Below, piece after piece: positions 9,110 through 20,792 of a stretch of 64,000 bases of DNA. Source of the DNA: Acuticoccus sediminis (lineage in GTDB: Bacteria; Pseudomonadota; Alphaproteobacteria; Rhizobiales; Amorphaceae); assembly GCF_003258595.1 (NCBI RefSeq), contig NZ_QHHQ01000004.1, positions 62,001 to 126,000 of the forward strand, read 5' to 3'. Position 1 is the stretch's first letter; each line of letters opens with the position of its first letter. Made by a program: the position numbers and the translations under genes. The notes beneath the pieces were generated by a model. The model saw nothing but the letters and a program-made list of their open reading frames with translations. It was not told the DNA's origin and made no database searches.

Positions 9110-10339
9110 ATGAAAGCCATTCAGACGGCGCTCGCCGCCGCCCTCCTCGTCACCACCGCGGGTGCGGCGGCGGCGCAGGACAAGGTGCTCGTGGGGCACC
9201 TCGCCGACTATACCGGCGCCACCTCGTTCGTCGGCAAGCAGTTTGGCCCGGGCGTGTCGGACGCCTTCAAGCAGATCAACGCGGACGGCGGCATCGACGG
9301 CACCATCGTCGACCTCGACACCGTCGACTACGGCTACAAGGTTCCGGAGGCGATCGCCCTCTACAAGCGCTGGGTCGGCAACGGCATGGTCGCGCTGCAG
9401 GGCTGGGGCACGGCCGACACCGAGGCGCTCATCTCGTTCGTCACGCGCGACGAGATCCCCAACATGTCCGGCTCCTACTCGGCGCACCTGACCGACCCGA
9501 AGGGCACCAACCCGAACACCAAGCTCCCGGCGCCGTACAACTTCTTCTACGGCCCCTCCTACTCCGACGCCTGCCGGGCGCTGGTCGAGTGGGCGAAGAA
9601 GGACGCGGACGCCAAGGGCATCGAGAACCCGACCTTCATCCACACCGGCGACAACCACCCCTATCCGAACGCGCCGAAGGAGGCCTGCGCCGCGCACGCC
9701 GAGGAGATCGGCCTGACGGTGGCGCCGCCGGTGGTCGTGCCGCTCGCGCCGGGCGACTTCAAGGCGCAGTGCCTGACGATCAAGAACTCGGGCGCCCAGT
9801 ACGTCTACATGGGCAACCTCGGCGGCTCGGTCGTGTCGCTCATCAAGAGCTGCAACACGGTCGGCGTCGAGGCGACCTACATGGGCAACCCCTGGGCCGG
9901 CGACTACCAGACCGTTGAAGCGGCCGAGGCGCAGAACCTCGTCTTCCCGTCCTCGACGCCGTTCTACGGCGCCGACGTCCCGGGCATGGCGCTGGTGAAG
10001 AAGATCCTCGAGAACGGCGACGGGCAGGTCGGCGAGCGGCCGACGCACCACTACGTCCGCGCCGTGTGCGCCGCCTACTACATGAAGGAGGCGATGGACT
10101 GGGCCAAGGCCAACGGCGGCCTCACCGGCAAGAACATCCGCGACGGCTTCTACCAGAAGTCCGACTGGGTGCCGGAGGGCCTCGAGGGCGTGTGCGGCCC
10201 CGTGACCTGGACGCCTGAGGACCACCGCGGCCTCATGAGCGTCACCATCAACTCCGGCTCGTTCGTCGACGGCAAGGCCGAGATCACCCAGCTCGACGTC
10301 ATCGAGCTGCCGCGCCGCGCGGACTGGCTCGGCCAGTAA
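9110..10339 (+). CDS. HAAT ABC transporter periplasmic substrate-binding protein (LivK-like)
   Basis: A 409-residue periplasmic type I binding protein. The signal peptide ends near residue 22 (LVTTAGAAAAQ|DKV), followed by VLVGHLADYTGATSFVG, the usual start of the first lobe. Two Cys near the middle and one pair near the C terminus may form disulfides. A GGGAG lies 7 bases before the ATG. It delivers the ligand to the LivH/LivM pair. The leader of 68 bases after livM lets it be translated at a different level, as expected for an abundant binding protein. Confidence 0.92.
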   Translation: MKAIQTALAAALLVTTAGAAAAQDKVLVGHLADYTGATSFVGKQFGPGVSDAFKQINADGGIDGTIVDLDTVDYGYKVPEAIALYKRWVGNGMVALQGWGTADTEALISFVTRDEIPNMSGSYSAHLTDPKGTNPNTKLPAPYNFFYGPSYSDACRALVEWAKKDADAKGIENPTFIHTGDNHPYPNAPKEACAAHAEEIGLTVAPPVVVPLAPGDFKAQCLTIKNSGAQYVYMGNLGGSVVSLIKSCNTVGVEATYMGNPWAGDYQTVEAAEAQNLVFPSSTPFYGADVPGMALVKKILENGDGQVGERPTHHYVRAVCAAYYMKEAMDWAKANGGLTGKNIRDGFYQKSDWVPEGLEGVCGPVTWTPEDHRGLMSVTINSGSFVDGKAEITQLDVIELPRRADWLGQ

Positions 10340-10424
10340 CGGCACCTCCCGCGGCGTCCGGATACCGTCCGGGCGCCGCGGATCCCTCGAACCTCAGGGT
10401 CGCACCCCTTCCGCGGAGACGCCC

Positions 10425-11249
10425 ATGGCCCTCGCCGAACCCATCGCCGCCGCCGACGTGGCGACCGACGACATCCTCGCGCTCAACAACGTCGAGGTGA
10501 TCTTCAACGACGTCATCCTGGTGTTGCGCGGGATGTCGATGGCGGCCAGGCGCGGCCAGATCACCGCGCTGCTGGGCGCCAACGGCGCCGGCAAGTCGAC
10601 CACGCTGAAGGCGATCTCCGGCCTCCTGCATACCGAGGACGGCGAGGTCACCCGCGGCACGATCCACTACGACGGCGTCGACGTCACGCGCACCTCACCG
10701 GACCGCAAGGTGAAGAACGGGCTCTTCCTCGTGATGGAGGGGCGCGGCATCGTCCAGGACATGACGATCACCGAAAACCTGCGGCTCGGGGCCTTCACCC
10801 GTCCCGGCGCGGACGTGAAGCACGACATCGAGGAGGTGTACGAGTACTTCCCGCGCCTGCGCGAGCGGAAGGGCCTCGCGGGCTACCTCTCCGGCGGTGA
10901 GCAGCAGATGCTGGCGATCGGCCGGGCGATGATGGCCAAGCCCAAGCTCATCCTGATGGACGAGCCGTCGATGGGCCTCTCGCCGCTCCTGGTGAAGGAG
11001 GTGTTCGGCATCATCCGCCGGCTCAACAAGGAGCTCGGGCTGTCGATCCTGCTGGTGGAGCAGAACGCCAACATGGCGCTGAAGGCGGCGGACTACGGCT
11101 ACATCATGGAAAACGGCAAGATCGTGCTGGACGGCACGGGCGAGGCGCTGTCCGAGAACGAGGACGTGAAGGAGTTCTACCTCGGCGGCGGCGAGCGGCG
11201 CTCGTTCAAGGCCGTGAAGAGCTTCCGCCGGCGCAAGCGCTGGCTCTAG
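10425..11249 (+). CDS. HAAT ABC transporter ATP-binding protein (LivF-like)
   Basis: A 274-residue ABC ATPase. Walker A is GANGAGKST, the signature is YLSGGEQQMLAIGRA, Walker B is LILMDEPSMGLSP, and the H-region reads ILLVEQN, all typical of LivF. It completes the five-component transporter. The last 20 residues are basic (ending RRRKRW) and extend beyond the usual LivF end; no function is evident for this tail. Confidence 0.92.
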   Translation: MALAEPIAAADVATDDILALNNVEVIFNDVILVLRGMSMAARRGQITALLGANGAGKSTTLKAISGLLHTEDGEVTRGTIHYDGVDVTRTSPDRKVKNGLFLVMEGRGIVQDMTITENLRLGAFTRPGADVKHDIEEVYEYFPRLRERKGLAGYLSGGEQQMLAIGRAMMAKPKLILMDEPSMGLSPLLVKEVFGIIRRLNKELGLSILLVEQNANMALKAADYGYIMENGKIVLDGTGEALSENEDVKEFYLGGGERRSFKAVKSFRRRKRWL

Positions 11250-11362
11250 CGCATCCTGCGCTCGACCGAGCGCGGATCAGATGTCCTGACGCCGTGATGG
11301 CGGGCCGCAGCATCGCGCCCCACGGCGTCCGATAACGCGGGATCCGTCCCAGGGGAAAGTCG

Positions 11363-12598
11363 ATGAGCGAGTTCTACGACGAGCGCGAGACCCGGTCGCC
11401 CGAGGCCCGCGAACGGGCGCTGATGGACGCGCTCCGGGCCCAGGTCCGCCACGCCAAGATCCATTCGCCGCACTACCGCGAGACACTGGCGGACGTCGAT
11501 CCCGACACCCTCCTGTCGCGTGAGGCGCTGTCGGCGCTCCCGGTGCTCTACAAGTCCGACCTCATCGACCTGCAGGCCAAGGCGCCGCCGCTGGGCGGCC
11601 TCGCGACCCGGCCGGCGGCGGACTTCAAGCGGCTCTACCTCTCCCCCGGCCCGATCGCCGAGCCGGAGGCCGAGCATCCGCACTGGCGCATGGAGCGCGC
11701 GCTGTGGGCGGCGGGGTTCCGGTCCGCCGACATCGTCATGAACACCTTTGCCTACCACCTCACCCCGGCGGGCTTCATGTTCGACCACGCGCTGGCGGCG
11801 CTCGGGGCGACGGTGTTCCCGTCCGGCGTCGGCAACACGCAGACCCAGGCGAGCGCGATCCCGGTGCTCGGCATCACCGGCTATGTCGGCACGCCGGACT
11901 TCCTGAAGGCCATTCTGGAGAAGGGCGACGAGCACGGCATCGAGACCGGGACGATCGCCAGGGCGATGGTGACCGGCGGCCCCCTCTTCCCGTCGCTCCG
12001 CGAGTTCTACGCGGCGCGCGGCATCGCGGTGCGCCAGTGCTACGGAACCGCCGAGCTGGGCCTCATCGGCTACGAGACCGAGCCGGGCGCGGGCCTCGTC
12101 CTCGACGAGGACGCGGTGGTGGAGATCGTCCGGCCGGGAACCGGCGACCCCGTCGCGCCGGGCGAGGTCGGCGAGGTCGTGGTGACGACGTTCAATGCCG
12201 CCTACCCGCTGATCCGCTTCGCGACCGGCGACCTGTCGGCCGAGCTCGACACGCCGAGCAGCTGCGGGCGGACCGGCAGGCGCCTCAAGGGGTGGATGGG
12301 CCGCGCCGACCAGACCACGAAGGTGCGCGGCATGTTCGTCCACCCGCGCCAGGTGGCGGCGATCGTCAACCGTTTTGCCCGCGTGCATCGCGCCCGGCTC
12401 GTCATCGACGAGGACGGCGGCGCGGACAAGGTTCTCCTCAAGGTCGAGGTGGCCGATGGCGACGAGGCGCTCGCCGCCGCGGTCGCCGAAGCGATCCGCA
12501 CCGAATGCCGCGTGCGGGGCGACGTCGCGTTCGTCGATCCGGGCAGCCTTCCCAACGATGGCAAGGTGATCGACGACGTGCGCAAGCTCGAGGCCTGA
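11363..12598 (+). CDS. Phenylacetate-CoA ligase-like (PaaK family) acyl-CoA ligase
   Basis: A 411-residue adenylate-forming enzyme of PaaK size. Visible features are LPVLYKSDLIDLQ near the N terminus, YGTAELGLIGYE (A5), and PLIRFATGDLSA followed by GRADQTTKVRGMFVHP, the family's C-terminal domain entry. PaaK-type enzymes attach CoA to aryl or short branched acids. It is the last gene of the transporter cluster, 113 bases after livF, and is the second ligase in it. Native substrate is unknown. A FadD-type ligase is ruled out by length and the C-terminal layout. Confidence 0.87.
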   Translation: MSEFYDERETRSPEARERALMDALRAQVRHAKIHSPHYRETLADVDPDTLLSREALSALPVLYKSDLIDLQAKAPPLGGLATRPAADFKRLYLSPGPIAEPEAEHPHWRMERALWAAGFRSADIVMNTFAYHLTPAGFMFDHALAALGATVFPSGVGNTQTQASAIPVLGITGYVGTPDFLKAILEKGDEHGIETGTIARAMVTGGPLFPSLREFYAARGIAVRQCYGTAELGLIGYETEPGAGLVLDEDAVVEIVRPGTGDPVAPGEVGEVVVTTFNAAYPLIRFATGDLSAELDTPSSCGRTGRRLKGWMGRADQTTKVRGMFVHPRQVAAIVNRFARVHRARLVIDEDGGADKVLLKVEVADGDEALAAAVAEAIRTECRVRGDVAFVDPGSLPNDGKVIDDVRKLEA

Positions 12599-13000
12599 CC
12601 GCCCGCCCGGCGCGCCGCCACCGGTGCCGACCCCGCCGTCCCGCCGCCGGAAGGTGCCGCGAGGGTGCGCGGCATGCGTGTATTCCATCCGCGCGAGGAT
12701 CGACGAGACCGCTTAAACCGAAGCATAAATACAAGGAAAATCAGCCCAAATTTCGGATGAAAACCGTGCACCCCGGGCTTGACCGATCATCGCAACCATA
12801 GGATGTTCTGCTTAAGAGTTGCGTGTACGCGACCGATGGCGAGGACATCGTCACGGATACCAGGGGTTGGGAACGGGCGTCCGCCGGTCGACGCACAGGC
12901 GCCGGAGCGAACCGGCCCCGGGGCGCGCTCCCCGGGCAGGCTTCGCGCGCTATGCGTCGTGGTGGACGTTCCGAAGGGCGACGAGTTGGAGCTGGCGACA
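12599..13000. other. 402-base intergenic region upstream of the kai-type operon
   Basis: No convincing gene. An AT-richer stretch runs from about 12711 to 12770, unusual against the local GC. TTGACC at 12779-12784 with GATGTT 17 bases later (12802-12807) is a weak sigma-70-like promoter candidate for the signalling operon. The long leader suggests regulation, but no clear operator was found. Confidence 0.4.
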
Positions 13001-15741
<2,741 letters not shown>

Positions 15742-15745
<4 letters not shown>

Positions 15746-16188
15746 CCACCCCGATCACGATCCTCCTCCTCGAGGACAATCCCGCCGACATCGAGCTGAC
15801 GCGCGAAGCCCTCTCGCACCGAAAGCTCCTTTTAAATCTGGAAGTTGTGACCGACGGCAGCGCCGCGCTCGATTTCCTGATGCAGCGCGGCGCCTTTGCC
15901 GACCGCCCGCGCCCGGACCTCATCATCCTCGACCTCAACGTCCCGCGGCTCTCGGGGAAGGATGTCCTTGCACAAATCAAATCGACGGAGGGCCTCAAGC
16001 GGGTTCCGGTCGTTGTCTTGACGTCTTCGGCCGCCGAGATCGATATTGTTGAAAGTTACGACCTGGGGGCTAACTGCTACGTGAACAAGCCTTTGGATTT
16101 CTCGTCTTTCCAGGAGATCGTGGCCGCGCTCGAGTCGTTCTGGTTTACGGTCGTCCGGCTGCCCACTGCTGCGGAGGCCAAGGAATAG
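15742..16188 (+). CDS. CheY/Rcp1-like single-domain response regulator
   Basis: A 148-residue stand-alone receiver. The acidic pocket ILLLEDNPADIEL, phosphoacceptor Asp in LIILDLNVPRLSG, Thr in VVLTSS and Lys in CYVNKPLD are all present, so it should be phosphorylatable. It resembles the Rcp1 group that serves phytochrome-like kinases. Its start overlaps the kinase stop (ATGA) and its stop overlaps the next start (TAGTG). No output domain is fused, so it acts by protein interaction or in phosphotransfer. Bases 15961-16140 are about 54% GC by hand count, below the flanks. Confidence 0.92.
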
Positions 16189-16997
16189 TGTCGGAAAGTC
16201 CCGCCCGCAGGGTCCTGCATGTGGAGCAGAATCCCGCCGACCTGGAGCTGGTGCGGGAGTATCTGACCACCGGACCGCTGGAGCCGTTCGACGTCGTCCA
16301 GGCATCCCGGGTCGAGGACGGCCTCGCCATGCTCGACACCGAGACGTTCGACTGCCTTCTGCTCCACCTCCAGCGCTCGGGCGACAGCGTCGCCTCGATC
16401 CGCCGCGCCGCTGCCAGCGTGCCGGTGATCATCCTCACCGGGTTCGAGGACGAGGCCATCGCCCTCGAGGCGATCGCCGCCGGCGCACAGGACTACCTCT
16501 TCAAGAACGACCTCACCTCGCGCACCCTGCACCGTTCCATCGGCTACGCCATCAGCCGCAAACGGGAGGCGGAGTTGCGGACCCTCAACGAGACGCTGGA
16601 ACGCTTCCGCGTCCTCGCCTCCGAAGGTTCCAGCACCTCCGTGACCGCCCGCGCCATGGGGGTCGGCCCGATGAAAACCAGCGCACCGGAGGTGTTCGAC
16701 GACTGCGTCGGCAGCTACGCCCGGCTGCTGCAGCGCTACATCATGGCCTCCCTGCCCGCCCCGAGCCATCCGCGGGAGGCCATGGAGCGCCTCGTGACCC
16801 GGCTCGGCGACTTCGGGGCCGGCCCGAAGGACATCATCGACCTCCATGCCGCCGCACTGGAAGAAACTGCGATGACAAACAAACAAAAAGAGACCAGCAT
16901 GATGGTGGTCGAAGGACGCCTCTTCGCGCTCGAGATGATGGGCCTTCTGGTCAATTACTACAGGATTGGTCACCGACGCCTGTCTTGGGGGATATAG
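16188..16997 (+). CDS. Degenerate-receiver protein with a KaiA-C/RsbU-N-like helical domain (candidate KaiA-like factor)
   Basis: A 269-residue protein with GTG start (TAGTG overlap). Residues 7-125 are a receiver fold, but the phosphoacceptor Asp is replaced by His60 (FDCLLLHLQ) and the acidic pair is Glu13-Gln14; Thr84 and Lys106 remain. It is therefore probably a pseudo-receiver. After a linker (126-165), residues 166-260 are helical, with YARLLQRYI, IIDLHAAALEE and VEGRLFALEMMGLLVNYYR. That pattern resembles the KaiA C-terminal and RsbU N-terminal four-helix domains, as I recall them. It sits directly before kaiB. A KaiA-like role is inference; a plain receiver adaptor is the alternative. 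Confidence 0.7.
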   Translation: MSESPARRVLHVEQNPADLELVREYLTTGPLEPFDVVQASRVEDGLAMLDTETFDCLLLHLQRSGDSVASIRRAAASVPVIILTGFEDEAIALEAIAAGAQDYLFKNDLTSRTLHRSIGYAISRKREAELRTLNETLERFRVLASEGSSTSVTARAMGVGPMKTSAPEVFDDCVGSYARLLQRYIMASLPAPSHPREAMERLVTRLGDFGAGPKDIIDLHAAALEETAMTNKQKETSMMVVEGRLFALEMMGLLVNYYRIGHRRLSWGI

Positions 16998-17290
16998 TGC
17001 GGTATCGTCTTCGCCTCTACATCACCGGCCGGACGCCCTATTCCCAGCGGGCGATCGCCAACCTCCACGAGATCTGCGACCGCGAGCTGAAGGGCCGGTG
17101 CGACGTCGAGATCATCGACGTCCTCGAGGACCCGTCGGCGGCGGAGGAGGACCGCATCCTGGCCACTCCCACCTTGGTGCGCAAACTTCCGGAGCCCGTC
17201 CGCAAGATCATCGGCGACCTCAGCGACAGAGAGAAGGTCTACATCGGGCTGGACGTTTCTCCCTTGAATTCAAGCGTTTCAGGCAAATAG
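16997..17290 (+). CDS. kaiB: Circadian clock protein KaiB homologue
   Basis: A 97-residue KaiB-family protein of normal length. Features are the N-terminal strand RLRLYITGRTPYSQRAI and the C-terminal motif LPEPVRKIIGDLSDREKVYIGLD, including the Pro-rich and IIGDL segments of the family. KaiB is a thioredoxin-like, fold-switching protein that binds the KaiC CI ring. I prefer GTG 16997, which overlaps the previous stop (TAGTG) and has GGGGGA four bases upstream; a TTG at 16985 would add four residues. kaiC follows after three bases. Confidence 0.93.
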   Translation: MRYRLRLYITGRTPYSQRAIANLHEICDRELKGRCDVEIIDVLEDPSAAEEDRILATPTLVRKLPEPVRKIIGDLSDREKVYIGLDVSPLNSSVSGK

Positions 17291-17293
17291 ACC

Positions 17294-18817
17294 GTGGCAC
17301 ACGTCAAGGAACTGACCAAACTCGCGACCGGCATCGACGGTCTCGACGAAATCTCCAACGGCGGGCTGCCACGGGGCCGGTCGACGCTAATCGCCGGGAC
17401 GGCCGGCAGCGGCAAGACCGTCCTCGCGCTCCAATTCCTCTACAGCGGCGTCAAATATTTCGACCAGCCGGGCGTCCTCGTGACCTTCGAGGAGACGCCG
17501 GCGGACATGATGGCCAACGTCGCCTCGTTCGGCTGGTCGCTGGAGCAGATGGTCGAGGACGAGAAGATCGCCATCGTCGACGCCGCCCCCGACCCGTCGG
17601 AGAGCGTCGTCGAGGCCGGCGGGCACGACCTGGCCGGCCTGATGGCCCGCATCGAGGGCGCGGTGCGGCGCGTCAACGCCGACCGCGTGATCCTCGACGC
17701 CGTCGGCGCCCTCTTCCCGCAGTTCAGCGACTCGCTCCTCGTCCGGCGCGAGCTGCAGCGGATCCTGTCGGGCCTGCGCGAGCTCGGCGTGACGACGATC
17801 ATCAACCTGGAGCGCGTCGACGACGAGGGCGCGGTCGGCCGCTTCGGGATCGAGGAGTTCGTCGCCGACAACGTCCTCCTGATGCGCAACCGCCTCGACA
17901 TGGAGAAGCGCCGCCGCACCATCGAGATCCTGAAGTTCCGCGGCGCGACGCACCAGAAGGGCGAGTACCCGTTCACCATCGACGACCGCGACGGCGTCAC
18001 CGTGCTTCCGCTGTCGGCGACGAGCCTGCAGCAGTCCTCGTCGGAGACGCGCCTCTCCTCGGGCGTCAAGGAGCTCGACGAGATGTGCGGCGGCGGCATC
18101 TACCGCGACTCCATCATCCTCGTCTCCGGCGCCACCGGCACCGGCAAGACGCTGATGGTGACGGAGTACGTGAAGGCCGCCATCACCGCCGGCCAACGCG
18201 TCCTGCTCATCGGCGCGGAGGAGAGCCGCGACCAGCTCGGCCGCAACGCCAGGGCGTGGGGCGCGGACTTCGACAAGGCCGAGTCGGAGGGCCTCCTCAA
18301 GATCATCTGCCGCTACCCGGAGGTGATGGGCCTGGAGGACCACCTCCTCCAGATCAAGCGCGACATCCGCGAGTTCCAGCCGACCCGCATCGCGGTGGAC
18401 TCGCTATCGGCGTTCGAGCGCGTCTCCTCGGTCAAATCCTTTCGCGAGTTCGTGATTGGCATCACCGGCTTCATCAAAGACCAGCAGATGACCGGCCTGT
18501 TTACCAACACGACTTCCATGCTGATTGGCGGCGAATCCGTAACGGAGACCCATGTCTCCACAATCACAGATTCCATTATCCTCTTGCGCTACGTTGAGTT
18601 GTTTGGCGAAATGCGCCGGGGCCTCACGGTCCTGAAGATGCGCGGCACCTGGCACGAGAAGGAGATCCGCGAGTACGTGATCGACGGCAACGGCATGTCG
18701 ATCAAGGGCCCCTTCAAGGGCGTGCACGGCATCCTCTCGGGCATGCCGACGTACAGCTTCACGACGGAGGCCGAGAGAATGGAAACGATGTTCAACCCCG
18801 CTGATCGCTCGAGATAG
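17294..18817 (+). CDS. kaiC: Circadian clock ATPase/kinase KaiC homologue
   Basis: A 507-residue double-RecA KaiC. CI has Walker A GTAGSGKT (35-42), catalytic EE (66-67) and LDAVGAL (Walker B). CII has GATGTGKT (279-286) and EE (309-310). The phosphorylation segment GESVTETHVSTITDSIILL keeps Thr417, Ser422 and Thr423, which align with T426/S431/T432 of the Synechococcus protein. The C-terminal ILSGMPT and tail are retained, the region that contacts KaiA in cyanobacteria. GTG start; no strong Shine-Dalgarno, so coupling to kaiB is likely. Bases 18421-18600, encoding the phosphosite region, are about 52% GC by hand count against about 70% nearby. Confidence 0.95.
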   Translation: MAHVKELTKLATGIDGLDEISNGGLPRGRSTLIAGTAGSGKTVLALQFLYSGVKYFDQPGVLVTFEETPADMMANVASFGWSLEQMVEDEKIAIVDAAPDPSESVVEAGGHDLAGLMARIEGAVRRVNADRVILDAVGALFPQFSDSLLVRRELQRILSGLRELGVTTIINLERVDDEGAVGRFGIEEFVADNVLLMRNRLDMEKRRRTIEILKFRGATHQKGEYPFTIDDRDGVTVLPLSATSLQQSSSETRLSSGVKELDEMCGGGIYRDSIILVSGATGTGKTLMVTEYVKAAITAGQRVLLIGAEESRDQLGRNARAWGADFDKAESEGLLKIICRYPEVMGLEDHLLQIKRDIREFQPTRIAVDSLSAFERVSSVKSFREFVIGITGFIKDQQMTGLFTNTTSMLIGGESVTETHVSTITDSIILLRYVELFGEMRRGLTVLKMRGTWHEKEIREYVIDGNGMSIKGPFKGVHGILSGMPTYSFTTEAERMETMFNPADRSR

Positions 18818-18833
18818 GAACACCAGGCCCCCT

Positions 18834-20651
18834 GTGTACCCGAATGACGAGGCGAAGAGTCTCCTCCTTGTCGAGGACAATCCGGCCGACGCGGAGCTGA
18901 CCGCCGCTGTCCTCGAAGGCGCCGACGTCACGTTCGAGATCCTCACCGCCAGCTCCCTGCAGGAGGCGTTGAGACTGCTCGGCGAGGAGGAGATCGACGC
19001 CGTCGTCCTCGACCTCAACCTGCCGGACTCGCAGGGTCTCGACACGCTGAAGCGGCTGCGCGCCAGGCATCACGACGTCGCCATCGTCGTCGTCTCCGGC
19101 GCCAATCCGCCCGGCCTGCGCGGCGGGGTGCTTGCCGAGGGCGCGCAGGATTTCATCTGGAAGAACGAGCCGGACGCCAACTTCCTCGCCCGCTGCATCC
19201 TCTACGCGGTCGAGCGGCACCGCGCCCAGGAAGCGCACCGCAGCGTGCGCCAGCTCCTCGACGCCAACCCCGACGCGATGATCGTCGTCGATGGCGGGGG
19301 GATCGTGCGCTACATCAACAAGGCCGCCGAGGAGCTCCTCTACGAAGGCTCCAACCTCATCGGCGAGTGGCTGGGCTTCTCGTCCGGGGAACGGCTGACG
19401 GAGATCCAGGTCCTCACCGGCGACAAGCCGCGCACGTGCGAGATGAAGGTCGCCGACATCGAGTGGGGCGGCCAGCGCGCCACCCTCGCCGCGATCCGCG
19501 ACGTGACGGAAAACCGCCTCCTCGCCGAGCAGGTGCGGGCGGCGCAGAAGATGGAGGCCATCGGCGTCCTCGCCGGCGGCGTCGCGCACGACTTCAACAA
19601 CCTCCTCGTCGTCATCATGGGCAACCTCGAGTTCCTGCGGGAGGACATCGAGGACGAGGAGCAGCAGCTCATGCTGTCGCGGATCGAGACGGCGACGGAG
19701 CGGGCGCGCACCCTCACCCGACAGCTCCTCGCGATGTCCCGCCGCCAGCCGTCGCGGCCCGTCGTCGTGCGCCCCAACGACCTCCTCATCAAGAGCTACA
19801 CGATGCTTCGGCCCAGCTTCCCGAAGGACATCGAGCTCGTCTTCATCCCCGCCGAGGAGATCTGGAACATCAGGATCGACCCCAGCGAGTTCGACCAGAT
19901 CCTGATGAACCTCGCCTTCAACGCCAAGCACGCGCTGCCGCACGGCGGGCGCGTGCAGGTGGACCTCGCCAACGAGACCTTCGGCGAGACGGTGAGCAGC
20001 CTCGCCCCGGGTCAGTACGTGCGCGTGCGCGTGTCGGACAACGGCACCGGCATCGCGCCGGACCACCTCGCCAAGATCTTCGAGCCGTTTTTCTCCACCA
20101 AGGTCGCCGGCACCGGCACCGGGCTCGGCCTCGCGATCTGCCAGGGCATCGCCCGGAAGGCGGGCGGCGACATCGTCGTCACCAGCGAGATCGGCGTCGG
20201 CAGCTCCTTCTCCGTCCTCATCCCGCGCAGCCTCGATGCGGTCACCACCCTCGAGTCGCATTCCGAGCTGCCGCAGATCGTCGGCGACGAGACGGTGCTG
20301 GTGGTGGAGGACGACGCCGCGGTCGCGGGCTCGATCATGCAGGCGCTGCAGATGCGCGGCTTCCGCACCATCCACGTGGACGACGGCGAGAAGGCGACAC
20401 GCGTCCTCACCGACGCCAGCGAGACCATCCACCTCGTCCTCAGCGACGTGGTGATGCCGCGGATGGGCGGTGTCGAGCTCGCCCGCTGGCTGGCGCGCAA
20501 CCGGCCGGACATGAAAGTCGTCCTCGCCACCGGCTACGCCGACAACGTCGACGCCCTGCGGGCCGAGAACAACCCGCTGCACGAGTTCCTGTTCAAGCCC
20601 TTCGCGCCCACCGACCTCATCGCCACCGTGCGCAGGATGCTCGACCGCTGA
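18834..20651 (+). CDS. Hybrid histidine kinase: receiver-PAS-HisKA-HATPase-receiver
   Basis: A 605-residue soluble hybrid kinase. The N-terminal receiver has LLVEDNPADAE and Asp60 (VVLDLNLPD). A PAS domain spans about 139-235. HisKA has His252 in GGVAHDFNNLL, HATPase covers about 350-470 (DNGTGIAP, GTGLGLAI), and the C-terminal receiver has Asp538 in LSDVVMPRMGG. No transmembrane segment, so it acts in the cytosol. It starts with GTG 16 bases after kaiC and is the last gene of the operon. The architecture suits an output or feedback kinase reading KaiC state; that link is inferred from the operon. Confidence 0.92.
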   Translation: MYPNDEAKSLLLVEDNPADAELTAAVLEGADVTFEILTASSLQEALRLLGEEEIDAVVLDLNLPDSQGLDTLKRLRARHHDVAIVVVSGANPPGLRGGVLAEGAQDFIWKNEPDANFLARCILYAVERHRAQEAHRSVRQLLDANPDAMIVVDGGGIVRYINKAAEELLYEGSNLIGEWLGFSSGERLTEIQVLTGDKPRTCEMKVADIEWGGQRATLAAIRDVTENRLLAEQVRAAQKMEAIGVLAGGVAHDFNNLLVVIMGNLEFLREDIEDEEQQLMLSRIETATERARTLTRQLLAMSRRQPSRPVVVRPNDLLIKSYTMLRPSFPKDIELVFIPAEEIWNIRIDPSEFDQILMNLAFNAKHALPHGGRVQVDLANETFGETVSSLAPGQYVRVRVSDNGTGIAPDHLAKIFEPFFSTKVAGTGTGLGLAICQGIARKAGGDIVVTSEIGVGSSFSVLIPRSLDAVTTLESHSELPQIVGDETVLVVEDDAAVAGSIMQALQMRGFRTIHVDDGEKATRVLTDASETIHLVLSDVVMPRMGGVELARWLARNRPDMKVVLATGYADNVDALRAENNPLHEFLFKPFAPTDLIATVRRMLDR

Positions 20652-20684
20652 ACGCCGGCGCCCCGGCCAGACCTGGGCGGCATT

Positions 20685-20714
20685 GGGCGGGGCGTGCGCC
20701 GATCGGCCCCGCCC
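20685..20714. terminator. Hairpin between convergent kai-type operon and gpmI
   Basis: GGGCGGGGC (20685-20693) pairs perfectly with GCCCCGCCC (20706-20714) across a 12-base loop. It lies in the 141-base gap between convergent genes and has no T-run. It may end transcription from either side. Confidence 0.45.
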
Positions 20715-20792
20715 CGCGTAGCCGGCCTGGCGCAAGCCGCACTCGGCCCCGATCGGTCCAGTCGGCCCTCCGGACCCCGCAGGGCCCGGGCC

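Noticed and set aside
12779-13000. Longer N terminus for the first histidine kinase
   Set aside because: The extra 74 residues are low-complexity, Arg/Pro-rich and precede a proper ribosome site and ATG at 13001.
16985-16996. TTG start for KaiB four codons upstream
   Set aside because: GTG 16997 gives the family-typical N terminus, overlaps the previous stop and has a GGGGGA ribosome site.
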